From the NCBI GenBank assembly GCA_019009955.1, contig CM032228.1, forward strand, positions 103,986,001-104,050,000: a DNA stretch of 64,000 nt, read 5' to 3'. The stretch comes from Riptortus pedestris. Its lineage: Eukaryota > Arthropoda > Insecta > Hemiptera > Alydidae. Of this stretch, positions 21,898 through 36,800 are shown piece by piece; position 1 is the first letter of the stretch, and each line of letters begins with the position of its first letter. The notes beneath the pieces were generated by a model. The model ran no database searches and was not told the DNA's origin. It saw only the letters and a program-made list of their open reading frames with translations. The position numbers and the translations under genes were made by a program.

Positions 21898-24800
21898 GGC
21901 ATTATTTTTCCCCCCTTTTTTATTTTTAGAGTAAGTAATTATTAGAACAGTAACAGTAATCATCGGTTTTCAATAAAAAGTTGTAATTTGATTAATGATC
22001 CAACTAACTTACTAACAACTGAGCTTTGTAACAGATTTCAATAGAATTTATTTATTCAAAGTAAAAATATGCTGGAGGAATTGATAGAAATTTTGGTCTG
22101 AGAAAATGTATTTAAAGCTCAATAGCTGGTGGTAATTTTTTGAAGTGTCCTTTTAATTTATGGGGAAAGAATTCATAATTTGAAAATACATTTAACATCC
22201 GTTTATTTCCCCTTACCTTTTTATACCTAATATTAATTAAATATGCATTATGAGATTTCATATGAGATGAACTGTTCTTGAAATAAAAGGAATTTATCTC
22301 AATCTCTGTCTTGTAAAAAAATGTAAAAATGAACTTATCTACAATTTGTTAAAAATTAGCCCTACTCTATATAACATTTTTTGTCAGGTGTAGAATCGGT
22401 TTCCGAAGTTAGGGGGTTCTTAAGTAGAACTCCCTCTGTTTATATATACACACACACGCACACATGACACATACACATTTTGATTTGAGAAAATGTTGTT
22501 CTCTATTTCTAAATAAAAATCCAATAAGTAGTTGGTTTACTGAAGGCTGAAAACAAGAAATTATGTTTCTACTTGCTAAATATTTGAGTTATGAAAAAAT
22601 TTGTATAACAACGATTTTAGAGCATCAATAGTTTAACAAGATTGGTTCAATTACATTTTTCTATCTGACGCATAATAACAGAGATATTTTGAATTTTTAA
22701 AATTCCTCCTCTCTTCATGCTACACAAGATATTTAAAGGTAAACATCTTACGAGTAGGAGTTGAAGTTTAATTAAAACTAAAAAGCTAGAATACAAATAA
22801 TTTGGTTAACAATCGAGATGTAGAAAAATGTTTTTGATAGCTAAAACCATTCCTCTTTGTTCAGTGTTGGCAATTAACGAACTTGATCTTTAGTTTTACA
22901 TAAAATATTTAAATATTGAGTTTAGAGACGATTAAAGAAATATTTCATGTACTACAGTGTTAACTGAACATTATATACATTTGAATGGACCACATTTTCG
23001 TCATCTTCTTGGTAGGAATCTTGGTCTTTTAAAACAGGAAAAAAACCCTATTGTCTTTGCTATTAAAAAAGGTAGACTGCGTGGTGGTTCATCCATGTTG
23101 AAAGAATGCTGTCAAAAAATATATATGGTGGATGAAACTAGAAAGGGAAGCAGGTTCAGGCATGTGGTGACTTGGTGTCTGGAATTGGAGGGACCTAGCA
23201 GCAGGTCATTAGGAATAGTTTAAGATGATGGCTGAGCCCCAGGCCCTTAACACGTTGGCGGCAGGTTTTGAAGGATATTGAACAGTGGCTGCCATCGTTG
23301 ACCCTTTGACACCTGTTAGTTTCAACTGTCCGTCTCTTTATCTCGAATGGTTTTACCCCATATGGCTTAGCTGCCAATGTATTCAAGGACTGTTACATAG
23401 TAAGATTATTATGTGGTAAGTAAAAATATATTCACTTTTTATCTGTTGAAAACACTTACTTAATGATTTACTTTATTTATGTTGTTATCTCCAGAAGATA
23501 ATATTTTACTTCTTTACAAAGTGAAGACATTTTGAGTTACATGAATTATAATTTTTTTTTTATGGTAAATTATATATAAATAATCAAGAAAGAAGAGGAT
23601 CACTACCAAGAAAGAATCTTACGAGAAGAAATATAAATAGGAGATAGTAAAATGTCCTAACAACTTAAATAGAGAAGATGGTTATAGATTAAATAAACTT
23701 TGAAAGTCTATTAATCCATCTAGAAAGAAATATACCAACAAAGAAGGCATAATCCTAAAGAAACTGAAGTCAGAGACAGTACTTGAAGGTAACTGAAAGT
23801 TGAGGCTCAGCCCATGGCACTGGATGAGACAGCTACGTACACCTTAATAGGAACTCTTCAGCCTCAGAGAGAGCCCCATTATTAAGCTTAAAGCCCATTA
23901 TTAAATACCATTAAGCTCTTGATGATATGAACTGAAGTCAAAAGAAAAGAAAAAAAAACTTAAAGAATTAAGTATTTTGTACTACGTTGGAACTAATGAA
24001 TATTTTTACCATTGAAATACATTAATTCATTAGCATTTATTAGTTTGTAACCCTTTGGTTTAAATCTGAAATCGAACTGCTAATTTAGTCATATTTTGCT
24101 ATTGTTTAAAAATCCATCCAGCTGTCCTAGTGTTAATTTACTCGAGTAACATTTATCTATTTTGCTCTTTATTTTTTGTTTCAGATTTCATCATTTGTTA
24201 ACCCAGATTGTAACAGTGAATGTAGTCTTGATAAAAATGTTTTAATGCATATTACTGCAGATGGGCCCAATGACACTTTGCATCATATTTGGGACTTTAC
24301 ATATAAGCCTGCGATTATCTTAGCCATCACACCCTTAAATACGACTCTTTCAATCAATTGGACTGCCTTCCTAAAGAATGAAATAGGAGCTTTAAAATTT
24401 TCTTCAACACCTTTCTATACTTTTTCTTTTGTTCTTGACCAGGTTTGTTTTTTGTTCTAAAATTTCATTTCATATTGTATTTGAAATATAAACAGTGAAA
24501 AGAATTTGAACATTTAAACAGAAATATGAGGGAAGTATCTAAAATAAATTTCAAACAACTCTTAAAATTTTCCAATTATCATTCATATAAATAAAAGGAT
24601 AGGTAAAGCAATTTCCAGAAAATATTTTTCAAAACATTATTTTTTTTAAATACATTATAAATTAAATAATCTGAAATCGCCCTCCAGTGCAGATTAGAAG
24701 GATTCTGATTCTATTGGCCTCCTGATGAAGTGAGTAGTTTATTTGTAGCTTTTGAAAATAATGGTTGTGAAAAATTATTTTGAAATCCAGTTCAATCTAT

Positions 24801-27800
24801 TTTTAAACAGCAATTATTTATTTTCAATTAGGGGGAGGGGGGGGGGTGTGAGAGAGAGAGGTTGAAAATAATGGTTGTGAAAAATTATTTTGAAATCCAG
24901 TTCTATCTATTTTTAAACAGCAATTATTTATTTTCAATTAGGGGGAGGGGGGGGTGTGAGAGAGAGAGGTTGAAAATAATGGTTGTGAAAAATTATTTTG
25001 AAATCCAGTTCTATCTATTTTTAAACAGCAATTATTTATTTTCAATTAGGGGGAGGGGGGTGTGAGAGAGAGAGAGGTTGAAAATAATGGTTGTGAAAAA
25101 TTATTTTGAAATCCAGTTCTATCTATTTTTAAACATCAATTATTTATTTTTTCTGTAATCATTGAATAATGGTAACATTACTAAACTGAAATGAGTGAAG
25201 AAACTGAAACATTTTGCAATAGAGTGAAGAAAGTAATCACTTTCTTCACAAGTGAAGAAAATGAATTGCCTTCTTAATTAGTAATAAGTATAAATTAAAA
25301 AATAATTTGAAGTTGGAAATTAAATGCTTTTAAATGTTTCTTAACATTGTAAGAATTTATTTTAACAAAATAAATTGAAATGTGAATGAATTATTGATGG
25401 AAATAATCAATATATTTTAAAATTTAAATATAATAATAATTACCTTCCTTGTTTATAACCTGCACTACTTCACAATCATCACTAGTTGTTTTATAACTAT
25501 GCTTATAACCTTTCACAACCATGCTTATAACCAACAACATAATCTTCACAACATCCTAATTTTGTTCATATTCTGGTTAGATCTGATCATGTATTACACG
25601 ATTACAGAAAAAAATTAATATTACACTCGTGACGAAAGTAGAATTTACAACTCTCGTGAAATTACCACTCGCTTCGCTCTTGTGGGTAAACGTTTCACTT
25701 GAGTTGTAAAATGATCTACTTTCGTCACTTGTATAATAAATAACTATTCAATTAGGAGGGAGAGAGATAGGGAGGGAGATAGGTTTTCATTATCTTTTAG
25801 GTAGGGTCGATGGACATTTGAAAAAAACATTTCGTTAATAAGAAAATCTCAAGCTTATTTCCCTTAAGGGTAATCTGCTAAAAACAATAAGAGAGCATTA
25901 TAAGAATATAAAATAGGAACTTAATGATTTCTATTGATCTTTTACCTTACCTTAAGGCAGCCCCATACCAGCTGTTCATCCAATTTCTAATACTTGGAAT
26001 GATCAATTGATCATTGATATCCTTTTATATGAGTAAATTATTAAAAAAAAAAAAACAAAAAAAAAAAAAAGGAAATATTGGAAGATATAATTTGGGAGTG
26101 TAAAACATTATTCACAAGTACAAAGAAATTTGGGACCCTTGAATGTCCTTAGACTAAAATTAGAACTAAAACACTAATTGGTTGCAAAAATTTTCTAATA
26201 ATTTTTACTCACATATATCTTTACATAGCAATGTATTAATTTACACAAGCATTACTTCAGTTTTTTGAGTACTACAAACTTCAGTAATACAGATAATGCA
26301 TGAAAATCTTGTGAAACATGCTTTCTCTTATTTTCAAATTAGTGAAACTTAATGTCCTAAGAACCAGATTAATCAGATTTCTTTGAGTTCCCAGCTATAA
26401 TCTAACTTAGTTTGAATGTCAATCTATGTAATATTGTATGATTGTTCCATTTTATTATACAGGGAATAATAAATTAAAGGATATAAATTGTAGGAAGTCC
26501 ATATAAATTAATTTGATGGGGGCTCAGGCTGGTTGTGCGAGTTGTTGTTTTGTTGGTCTTAATCTCGCGTGGTAGACCTAGAGCAGATTAAATTCCCGCC
26601 CTGGGCAGTAGAAATTTAGTTAGTAATTAAATAAACTCCTTGGGCCCACCCTGGCTAGAAAAGGGTGGTCACCTGTAGATAACTCTGTCCCGATTAGCCA
26701 TAGTAGCATAAAATAAACGTAAATAATAATAAACAAACAACAAATTAATTTGAATTATGGTAAGTAATACTTTAATTACTATTGAACCTTTTTAGCAGCA
26801 TTACTTTGGTTAATGAGATTGGTTAATTATTTGATAACAAAAACTAAGAAAAAGTACATTAACTAAATAATCTGAAACCATAGACATAAAGTGCATAGAA
26901 CTAAGTTACTAATAAAAATTGATTATTATTGGAACCCCAGGGCCTCTGAATTACTCAAGTATGCAGCTGCCATTATCAGGGAGATGGATGTGTGGGGATG
27001 CAAATAATGTACCTATACATAAAAAGGGAAACAAAGTCATTTGTGAAAATTATAGATGTAAATTCGCTTATTTCTATTGCCCATAAGATCCTGTTGGTAG
27101 TGGGATTGGAGGTTAGTGGAGAGAATGAGAGGATACTGAGCGAGTATCAGAGATGATTTTGTCCTGGGCGATCCATCATAGATCAACTGTCGTCTATTAC
27201 AAACATCCGTGAAAAGGCCTTGCCATGATGTTGGTCTGCATCAACTCTTCATGGGCTTCTGACAGAGCTTTGCTAGCTTCTACATGCTAAAATTGGAGTC
27301 ATTACAGTCAGTTGCAAGCTCATGAAATTTACAAGGATGATTCTGAAAGGTTCTTTAAGTAAGGTCCAAATCAGAGCTGGCATACCGGATGGGTTTGAGG
27401 TTATCACTGGTTTAAGATAAGAAAACCAGTGTCGCCTATTCTATTTCTGTTATTCTGTTGTGTTTCTGTTTTCCAATGTCTGGGAAGTGACAATCCTAAA
27501 AACAAAGCCATATCTTGGTGATACCCATACAATTGACACTCACATCCATGAGATATGTTGATGATGTGAAGATCAGTGCTAGAAATATCGAAGCATTGGA
27601 AGATCAAAAATTCAAAATACTTTTAGAAAGTACTAAGTATGCGAGAACCTCTAGACTATAGATTGGAAGAGCTGTTGAATTAGGGAGTTCATGATATATT
27701 ATTTTCACGTTTAAGCATCAGGAAGGGATAGTTACGGAAAACATACTGTGACAGTTTACTTAAGGGAAATCTGCTAAAATGTAGAGTTGGAGCAAGGACA

Positions 27801-30800
27801 GACCCAGGCAAAGGTAGCATGACCTGGGTCGGGACTTATGGAGGTTCTGGTCTGGAGTTGGAGAATACTGCAGGCTGCTCAGAGTGGTATAAAATTATGG
27901 CAAAAGCCAGGTGCTGTAAGGGCTGTAGAACCTAGCAGTTAGTTTGTTAGTTATTATTTCTGTATTCCACAAATTATATACTTTTCTTTAAATGTAGCAT
28001 TTTTTTTTTTTTTTTTTAGATTCTGGAATTTAATGATATTAACAATACTGCTATATATGATCCGGATAAATACAATAGTTCAGATATTAGTTCGTTTGAC
28101 CCTCATGAATTTGAATGGAAGTTTAGGTTGGACAAGTATCAAAATACTTCGACTTATACATTTGCAGTTATGGAAGGCAAGCATAACAAAAACCATCATG
28201 AGCATCACAAAGCAGGAGTTGTAGTAGCTGTAAGTTAAGATGTGTTTGCCGGTGAATCGTAGTTCTATAAAATATTCCATTTTAATTATAATAATAATAA
28301 ATTTGTATTTATTATTATTGTTGTTTTATGTTCTATATATTGCATTTTTTATTTTTCTACTTGTTTATTATATTTTTTAAATTTAAATGAACAAAATCGC
28401 TCATGTGCTCTCCTAATAAAACTCACAATTTGCTCTTCAATTAAAATGCATTAGCTTTGCATTAATTGCTTATTATTTTATAATGCCACTCTTGTCAGAA
28501 ATATTCAAGTAAATCATTTTGTAAGAAATATCAGTACCACCATTCTACATATAGAACTTTTTTGTATCAACTGCATTTTAATCTTCAAATTCAGACCCAT
28601 CTGCTGATACTGATAATGTTCTAATTGGATAGATGAAAAACCATTGCCTACTTGATAGTTTATCACTGAGCTGTCGATAATCATTCTGATGATCTAAAGC
28701 CAACAAGTTTTCAGGTGTCTAACCATAATGATAGTCTCAGAATGTTAGAAGAATCTTTAAGTAAAACCCACTCTCAGTGCAGAACTAACAGTCACTTATC
28801 GCAGACCATATCAACGTCTCACAGTTGGATCTGTTTCCTTCTAAGTCGAATGCTTTCTCTGTCCCTACTTCCACACTGTCATAGTTGATGGTAGTCTATA
28901 TAAGTCTATAAGTATATTCAGTTGTTTCATCTAGTTATCACTAGAATTTAGCTCAAATATTGGGTTGTCCGGAAAGTTCGTAGAGAAATTTAGGAAAAAA
29001 TAAAGATTTGTTAAAAGTTTAAAATTTATTAAATATAATTATCACCATTAACGATTACCCTTCCCCAATGGCTCGGGAGGTCCATTATCCCTGTTTTCCT
29101 AAAATCAGTGTCTTTATGGTCTAAGAACAATGTAAGGTCCTTTTTGATGTCTTCTTCTTTAGCATAGGTGGTAATTCGAAGGAGCGATTTCAGGCGAGTA
29201 TAGTGGGTGAGGTAAAACCTCCCATCTGAAGTTCAATAAGTGTTGCAGAGTTCTTAAAGAGACATGAGGTCGAGCATTGTCTTGATTGAATATGACACTT
29301 TTTCTTTTTGTCAACTCTGGCCATTTTTCTTCTAATGCTGCCTTCAGTCAATCTATTTGGGAGCAGTAAACATCAATAGTGATGGTTTCATTTCGTGAAA
29401 GGAACTCAAAGTGTATATATCCCTTCCAGTCCCACAAGATATAGAGCATAATCTCCCTTGGGTGAAAACTGGCCTTTGTAGTTGCTAGTGGTGCTGTTGC
29501 AGGCAATCCCCATGATTTTTCTTGTCTAGTGTTTGCGTAAAGAATCCATTTATCACTTCCAGTCATTGTTTGTTTCATCAAGGAATCCTTTGCATTTCTT
29601 TCAAGTAAGTTATCACAAGTGGAAATTTGTTCCATAAGGTTCTATTAGCTGAGCTCATGGGGAAACCACAGACGTCCCCAGCTTCAACTTCTATATTTTC
29701 AATCTATTTAAGTATTAATTAGACCACCTCGTTCTGTTTGTGGGCATCAAAAATACTCTTTTCAGACCCTGGAACACCGATGAGAGTAGTACTTATTTTG
29801 CACAGCATATGGCTTGATTTATCTTTGATCAAATCCAAAATATCTTATAGTTGGCAAAGTAATGATGTCATCTCTTCTCTCCATATTCTAAACTATCATC
29901 AGTTCAAATCTTTAAAGCTTAATTATACAATTTTTAGTTACCTATGAACTTATAAAAGAATAAACAAAAGTAGTAATTGAACTTGCCAAAGACTAGATAT
30001 TAATACTTTTCAGTTTCATTATTACTTTAGTTTTATACAATGTTCTTATTTCTTTTAACAGTTTAAGTTACAATTTTTACTTTAGTCACCCATGCAGTGT
30101 ATTAATATTAGTAGAATTTTGTCCCTATTGGCTAATTAAAAACAACAAAGTATCCTTATAGTCAAATTTATATAGTACATCTCATATATTGTTTGATAGC
30201 CTTTATCAGCTTTATAAAAAATTAAAAAGCTTAATTAGAAATACGAATCATGTTATATGCATGGAATTTATAAATAAAAAATGACTGGTTATTTGAACAT
30301 TGTACTTCAAAACCAACGAAGTGAAAACAAATTCTTTTACGCAGGTGCTGTGTAATCAAAGAAATAGCCCCGTGATGGTTTCTTTGTAAATCTCTGATGG
30401 TTTTCTCAGGGCATAAACCTCGATAAGCCATTTTTTTTTTTTTTTTAAATCATATCAATTTCATACTTGAGAAAAGATGAAATCTAATCAAAAATTCACT
30501 TAACACTATATTTATTTATAGAGAAATAATATTGTCTAAGATGACAAAGTACATCAATTATATGTTTATATTTAATCCTTCTTCTTCTCCAGTAACTCAA
30601 GAAAATGGAAATTTATATGCTCCTAGGTACCGTGCAGTGGCATTCCCTACATCTTCCTCATATTAATTCTCTTGCTCTTCTTCTATTTCTTTATAGAATA
30701 TTAACAGATAGTTAGTGAAAAGGTTTGGAGGAAATAATGCGGAATAACTAAAATTAATAAGTAAATTAAAATCAATGAGTGAAATCATAGGAAAACTTAA

Positions 30801-33800
30801 AAATATATATATTAATAAATAAATTATAAAAAGTAAAATAATTATGGTGAAATTTATATCCACACAAATAAAATATAAAATGGAGATCAGATAAACTCTG
30901 ATAAGTTAATTTTCATTGCAAATTGGTCAAGTTCATTTAAAAATCTACAAAGCAAAGTTTGTTCATCTGAAGGCTAGTGTTGTTATTCTTTATAATAACG
31001 TGTCTACCGTTATTCTCTTTATGTTTGAATAGTTAATTTGAGACATGAGCAAGAGTCAATTTGTATCAGTCCAAATCTGTTTAAGCAGTATTGAATCTCT
31101 CCATGTTCAGTAAATTGGACAGTTTCATGTTTGGTTTGAATATTTTCATTTTCAGTCCAATTCCTTTGCAATTTTGGCAGCATTTCTTTTGTAACAGGTT
31201 TTTAATAAAATATAATGGGATGAAGGAATAACTGATTGGAATCTGATTTCAAGATGCTGTTTTCGAGTTAACATCAGCTATATCATTCACTTCTACTCCA
31301 GTATGACCTTTTACTTTTCCATCTTCATGGTTTTCTGATTTTAGTACAGGAATAAAAGTTTTGACAATATCAAGTACCATATAGTCATTGGAGTGGTTAT
31401 TTATAATGGTGTCAATATAAGATTGGCTATTGATGACAATGGTAATCTTTTTTTTATTGTTTATTAGATCTTCTTTCGCTTTTAAATTAGCTATTGGAAA
31501 TGTGAACATTTCGGCCTGGTAACTATTGAAGTTTTTATGGAGTCTGTATTTTATAACATCCCATAGAATATATAATTCTTTCATATTTAATAATTGCCCA
31601 GCCATCGTTCTGATCTTGTTTATTTCCAGCTGGATATTATACTACATCATAATTATTGATTACCTCTATATGGTATTCAATTGGTTCCATTCAACAGAGT
31701 GGATCCATAAATTAGGTGTTGGTTTAGACTTGATGGCTGTAGTGGTGATGAATGAAATTTTCATCCTCATGCATTCTGTTCTGCTTCATCTTTTTGCAAA
31801 ACCTCCGATGTAATAATCATGATACCTGCAATAATACAACTCACATCATAAGATAAGGTACCAAAAAGAACTAAATTCCTTCTCAGGAAAAATGTACTTA
31901 CGTCTTTAAAATATGTCTGCTTTGAATGAAATTGATTCAAGAGGTTTATAGGAAGACAGTGTCTTTGCCATTTAAACCAATTAGTATAAATATATGCTTA
32001 GTGTACAGAAAATTCCCTAATTCACTTCTATTAATAAGTCAAATACTACTTTAATTTTTAAAACATTTATATATCAGTTAAACATTACATAAACAATTAA
32101 GGTACAAAGGGTCTCCAAAAATCTATTTTCATTATTAGCACTGCCTTCCTCCAAATCTTTCAATTTCTATTAATGAGATCTCTGTAGATACATTAGGGTT
32201 TTCTATGCCTAATCATATTTTTTGAAATGTTATCTTATTTCCAGTTAAGTGCTTATGGAACAATGGAACATTCCAAAATCCAACCTCATTTACTTCACAC
32301 TGTCAATGCCAGTCAAATTGATATAGTTCTTGATGATTTCCCAACTACTGAACACTTCCGATCAAGATTTGCTCTTGTTTTTGCAGTGGTTTCATCTGAT
32401 TCACCTCAATCATCCTTTAGTACCATCAGGTGGAGGAGTTTAGATGATGAACATTCCCCAGGTGTATTTACAGTAAGTATTTATTAGAAAGGAATGAATT
32501 ATAACAATTGGAGCTAGTTTTGTATTTATAATAATAACAATAACAATCCTTTATTTGCTCATTTATAAAAATATACACTTAATATTTACATATTTTGTAC
32601 ATAGAATATAACAGTGGGAATACAGGTATTATATGCAGACATTATTAAACGTTTGAGCAAAATCAGAGTTAGCTGAGGATTTTTGAGTTCGAGAATGTCC
32701 TAACATATACATACATATATTATTTTAACAGTTCCTGGATCGATTGCTGGTAGTGTGCAGTCCCGAGACACAGATGGTAGAGTACCTTGTATTTAGTTTT
32801 TTCGTTTTCTTCTCTTTCTTCATGGGAATTATTGAACTCAGTGAAGCACCAACAGGTCTATGATCACTTCCAATATCTATTTCAGAAACTGTTTGGACAT
32901 TTCTCACCAGATCCTTTCTATTAGTTATTATGAAATCAATTTCATTTTTAGTTCTGGTGTCTGGACTTATCCAGGTCCACTTATGATGGGGTGGTTTTTT
33001 GAAGAATGTATTCATGATAAAGAAGTTGTTGCTTTCAGTGAATTCTAACAGTCTCTCTCCTCTCTTGTTCCTTTGACCAAAGATGATTTCCTAAAGATTT
33101 CTCCATGCATTTTTGCCCCACCTTAGCATTGAAATCTCCCATGATGACAGTGAGCCTAGAAGGATGTTTTTCGATTGCTTGTATTTATAATATATCATAA
33201 AATTATAGTATTTACTCTCAACAGAAAATATTTCATGTATTTTATAATTATTATATTGTTACGTTTTTGTCACTGCACCATTTATTTGACGTTCATTACT
33301 CACTTGGCAAATTATTCTTCCCATTTATCACAATATGCACTGTTAACTTCAAGTTCTTATCACACAGCACAATAACTCAGGATCAGGCGAATCACTGATG
33401 TTCACAAAACACAGCACTGCACTGATCTTCACAAAACACTGCACTGCACTGATCTTGACATAAAACTACACTGCGCTGATCTTCACAAAACACTGCACTA
33501 CACTGCTCTTCACAAAACACTACTCTGCACTGAAACTAAAAAGCAATGTGCACTCAAAGCTACAGTAAACACACTGTTAGCAGATTTCCCTTAAGGGAAA
33601 TCAGCTATTGAGGTCGTACTCATGACACGATTTTCGAAAAATTTCTTCAAATGTCCATCGATCCTACCCAGGAGATGACGAAAATGAGGTCCGTTCAAAA
33701 TTTTATATATATATATATATATATTTGTCTGTTAACGGCTCTAGCGATCATAATTTTTGTTTGATCGTTACGAAACTCGATATTTAACCGTTTTATGTAA

Positions 33801-36800
33801 AAAGACAGATCAAGTTCGTTAATGGCTGAAATCGGACTAGAGGGAGGGGGGATTTTCGAAAATTCAAAATATCTCCGTTATTATGCATCGGATCGAAAAA
33901 TTGTATAGAACCAATCTTATTGAAAATTAAATTTACTATAAATATTGTTATATACATTTATTCTCTATTTGAATATTAACCGAGATATTTGCATTTTTAT
34001 GAAGTCTGTGGTCGGGTATAGATCGGATTAGGTCGGCCATTTCGTTGGCTCAGGTGGGAGGCTTCTTCTAACCTTGCCTGTCCTTTCTAACCTTACCTTA
34101 CCTTCCTTCCTTACTTTGCGAGATTTATGCAAATATGTTCTGTTCATCCGCCCCCCCCCCCTTCTTTAGTTCTTGGACTACTAAAATTTGAGTTATTAAA
34201 ATATAAATTATTCTTTCAATTCAGAAGCCGTTTCAGTTGGGAATTTATTTTAATTAACTGAAAGATTTCTCATTACCATTTGTATTTAATCAGGGTGGTA
34301 TTGTGTTACCAGTATGCAGATTTCTCTATTGTAAAACTTCACATGGGAAATCTGCTTAGTTTACGCAGCCCCTGCGTGACGGTCTTTTATTAACTGATAA
34401 GAAAACTGAGAACTAACTAGCTGTTGGGCAATCTGGCCGACTTTTATATAGTCCAGCCCTGAGTCGGCACTTTCGCCTAGGAGATTCTAGGCGACCCTTG
34501 CATCACTTTTCTGCAGAGATGCCTTCATTTTCTTTGTACTGCTTAAATACGTGATTAACTATGAGTAATTTTCAAGTACGTATTTTTTGCAACAAAGTAT
34601 CACTCATTAAATAAAAACTTCACTTCCAAGTCCAAAAGATAATCAGCTTCAAATAATGTAGACAGTTTATTTTGTTTTAACAGATTATTCTCTCTGCATA
34701 AAAAAAAAAAAATAGTTGAGTTTTTTATGATAGTTTTTTAGAACCTCATTCTAAAATGACTGAAAGAATTTAAAGATTTTCATTTTTTTTATCCAAGAAT
34801 TCCTGAGTGTATAAATTATTTACTTGGTTCTAAAGTTCAGGAGCAGTAGGTTGTTGTCCTTTTAAGCAGTTTTTCTTTAGAGAAAGGAACTATTGAGGTT
34901 GCTGATACATTCCTTGAAATCTTTGTGAATCATAGTAAATAAGTGCCACAACACCAGTTTGAATTTTAAAATATTCAGACTGACTGAAACCAGACTGGAA
35001 TATTTGTAAGAGGAACACGTTTTTTAAAGGAGTTAGGAAATACAGGAACCACTAGAGAAATTTCTCACTGGCCTATGTCTAATTGTCAATATGGCCAGAC
35101 AAAGAGTGATCTCAGAATGCACATTCTTATTGAAGTGATGAATGATTTTACTTTGTCCAAGTCTTTTGATAAAGGCTGGCCTTACTCTGGAACAAGTGGA
35201 AAAGGAGTTGTGCCAGGCAGAAAATGGAGGATAGAAATTCTGAGGTAAGTAGGTTGAAGAGTAAACTAGGTATAGAAAAAGATAAGGTATATAGCAGGTG
35301 TCATAATAGGTACTGGGGAAATTGTAGGTTTCTGTGTGGAAAAATACCTCATTTTCTCAACTTAAGCCACTCAACTTGAACTGCCATACTTTGTAAGTCA
35401 TTCTCTGGCTGGTAAAGCTAGTGGAAGGTCATTGAGAACAGCCATTATTTTAGTTCATTTTAGGACATAAAACAAAGTTGAGAAATAAAAATGATTTGAA
35501 TAATCATTTGAAGTTTTCTTTTCTTTTTTGTTGACCTTCCGCCATTTATTATCTAATTACATTGTCAGTAATATTGATTCAATACTATTGTTAAATCCGA
35601 CAAATTATAACAGAGACATAAAAATGTATAAACGAGATATACGCTAAAAACTATAGCAGGAGTCAACAATTTTTGTGGGCACAAAAGACTGAACCAAACT
35701 CCTCATTAGCATAACTCCTCCATCAAAATAACCTACATTAACTTTTCTAGGGACGAGTAGGATTGGGGGTTATATAGGAAACCTGAAATCAAAAATTTTG
35801 TTATTTATTTGTTGTTTATTTTGTCATATTATGAAGCATAAACGAGCTATATAATAAAAACTACAGCAGAAGTCAACATTGTATTAGTACTCATTATGCT
35901 TTTTTAATAAAGGCATATTATGACAAATGATGTTATGTTTTTAGACTTATATGATAGTTCTAAACGTGATTCAGATTAGGAAAGTTATAAATCTAATTTG
36001 CCCTACCCTCCTCATTTGTTATTTATTTTGATCAGAAAATAACTTATTAATTTATTTCACATGGAAATTTAAACTATACGAGCATTTGATTATTTAATTT
36101 ATGTTATGTATTATTTAACAATGTCAATTTGCACAACCTGTGATAGCGGAAGTTGTGCAGAATCGAACTCTTTAATTGTTGTATATATTATATTATTTCC
36201 TCCGATATTTTGTTGATATTGAAATGACTATGTACTATCTATAACTATTAAACGTTACTTGGTAATGCCATTATAACAAAAGACAATATGCGTTTAAACT
36301 TAGAATGATAGGGGGGGGGGTGGTACAATGTCTTTCCCTTACCTTGCTTTTATAATATAAATTAAATTATTGTTGGGGTTCCACTGTTATTTGTTTACAC
36401 CAGGATAAAATATAAATATAAATTACTATATAGGAATATAAGTTACTTGAAAATTTAAAATTTTTAATGTTTTGAAGAAGTAATTTTATTAAAGCAATGT
36501 TTATAACACTCAAGCAGGAGAGGAAGTTGTCGGGAGGCTGACACAGTTAATCGTGTTCTTATTTCCTGTGAAATGTATTTTGCTTTTTACTCACATTTAC
36601 TGTTATGTATATAATGTTATGGATATAAGTAAGCTTGGATTGGTTTTTGACAGGAAATATGTACATTAATGATGATATTTTATTACAATAAATGCTATCT
36701 TCTATGATTATGATTTATTGATTCAAAACTAAAGTATCTGTTCTATAAGTCCCCTGCCTGACCCTTACAGGAAAACAACACATCCAGATGGAAGTGTTGT

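Noticed and set aside
24753..25143. CRISPR-like array
   Set aside because: The repeats are directly contiguous with no unique spacers. It is an ordinary tandem repeat in an insect intron.
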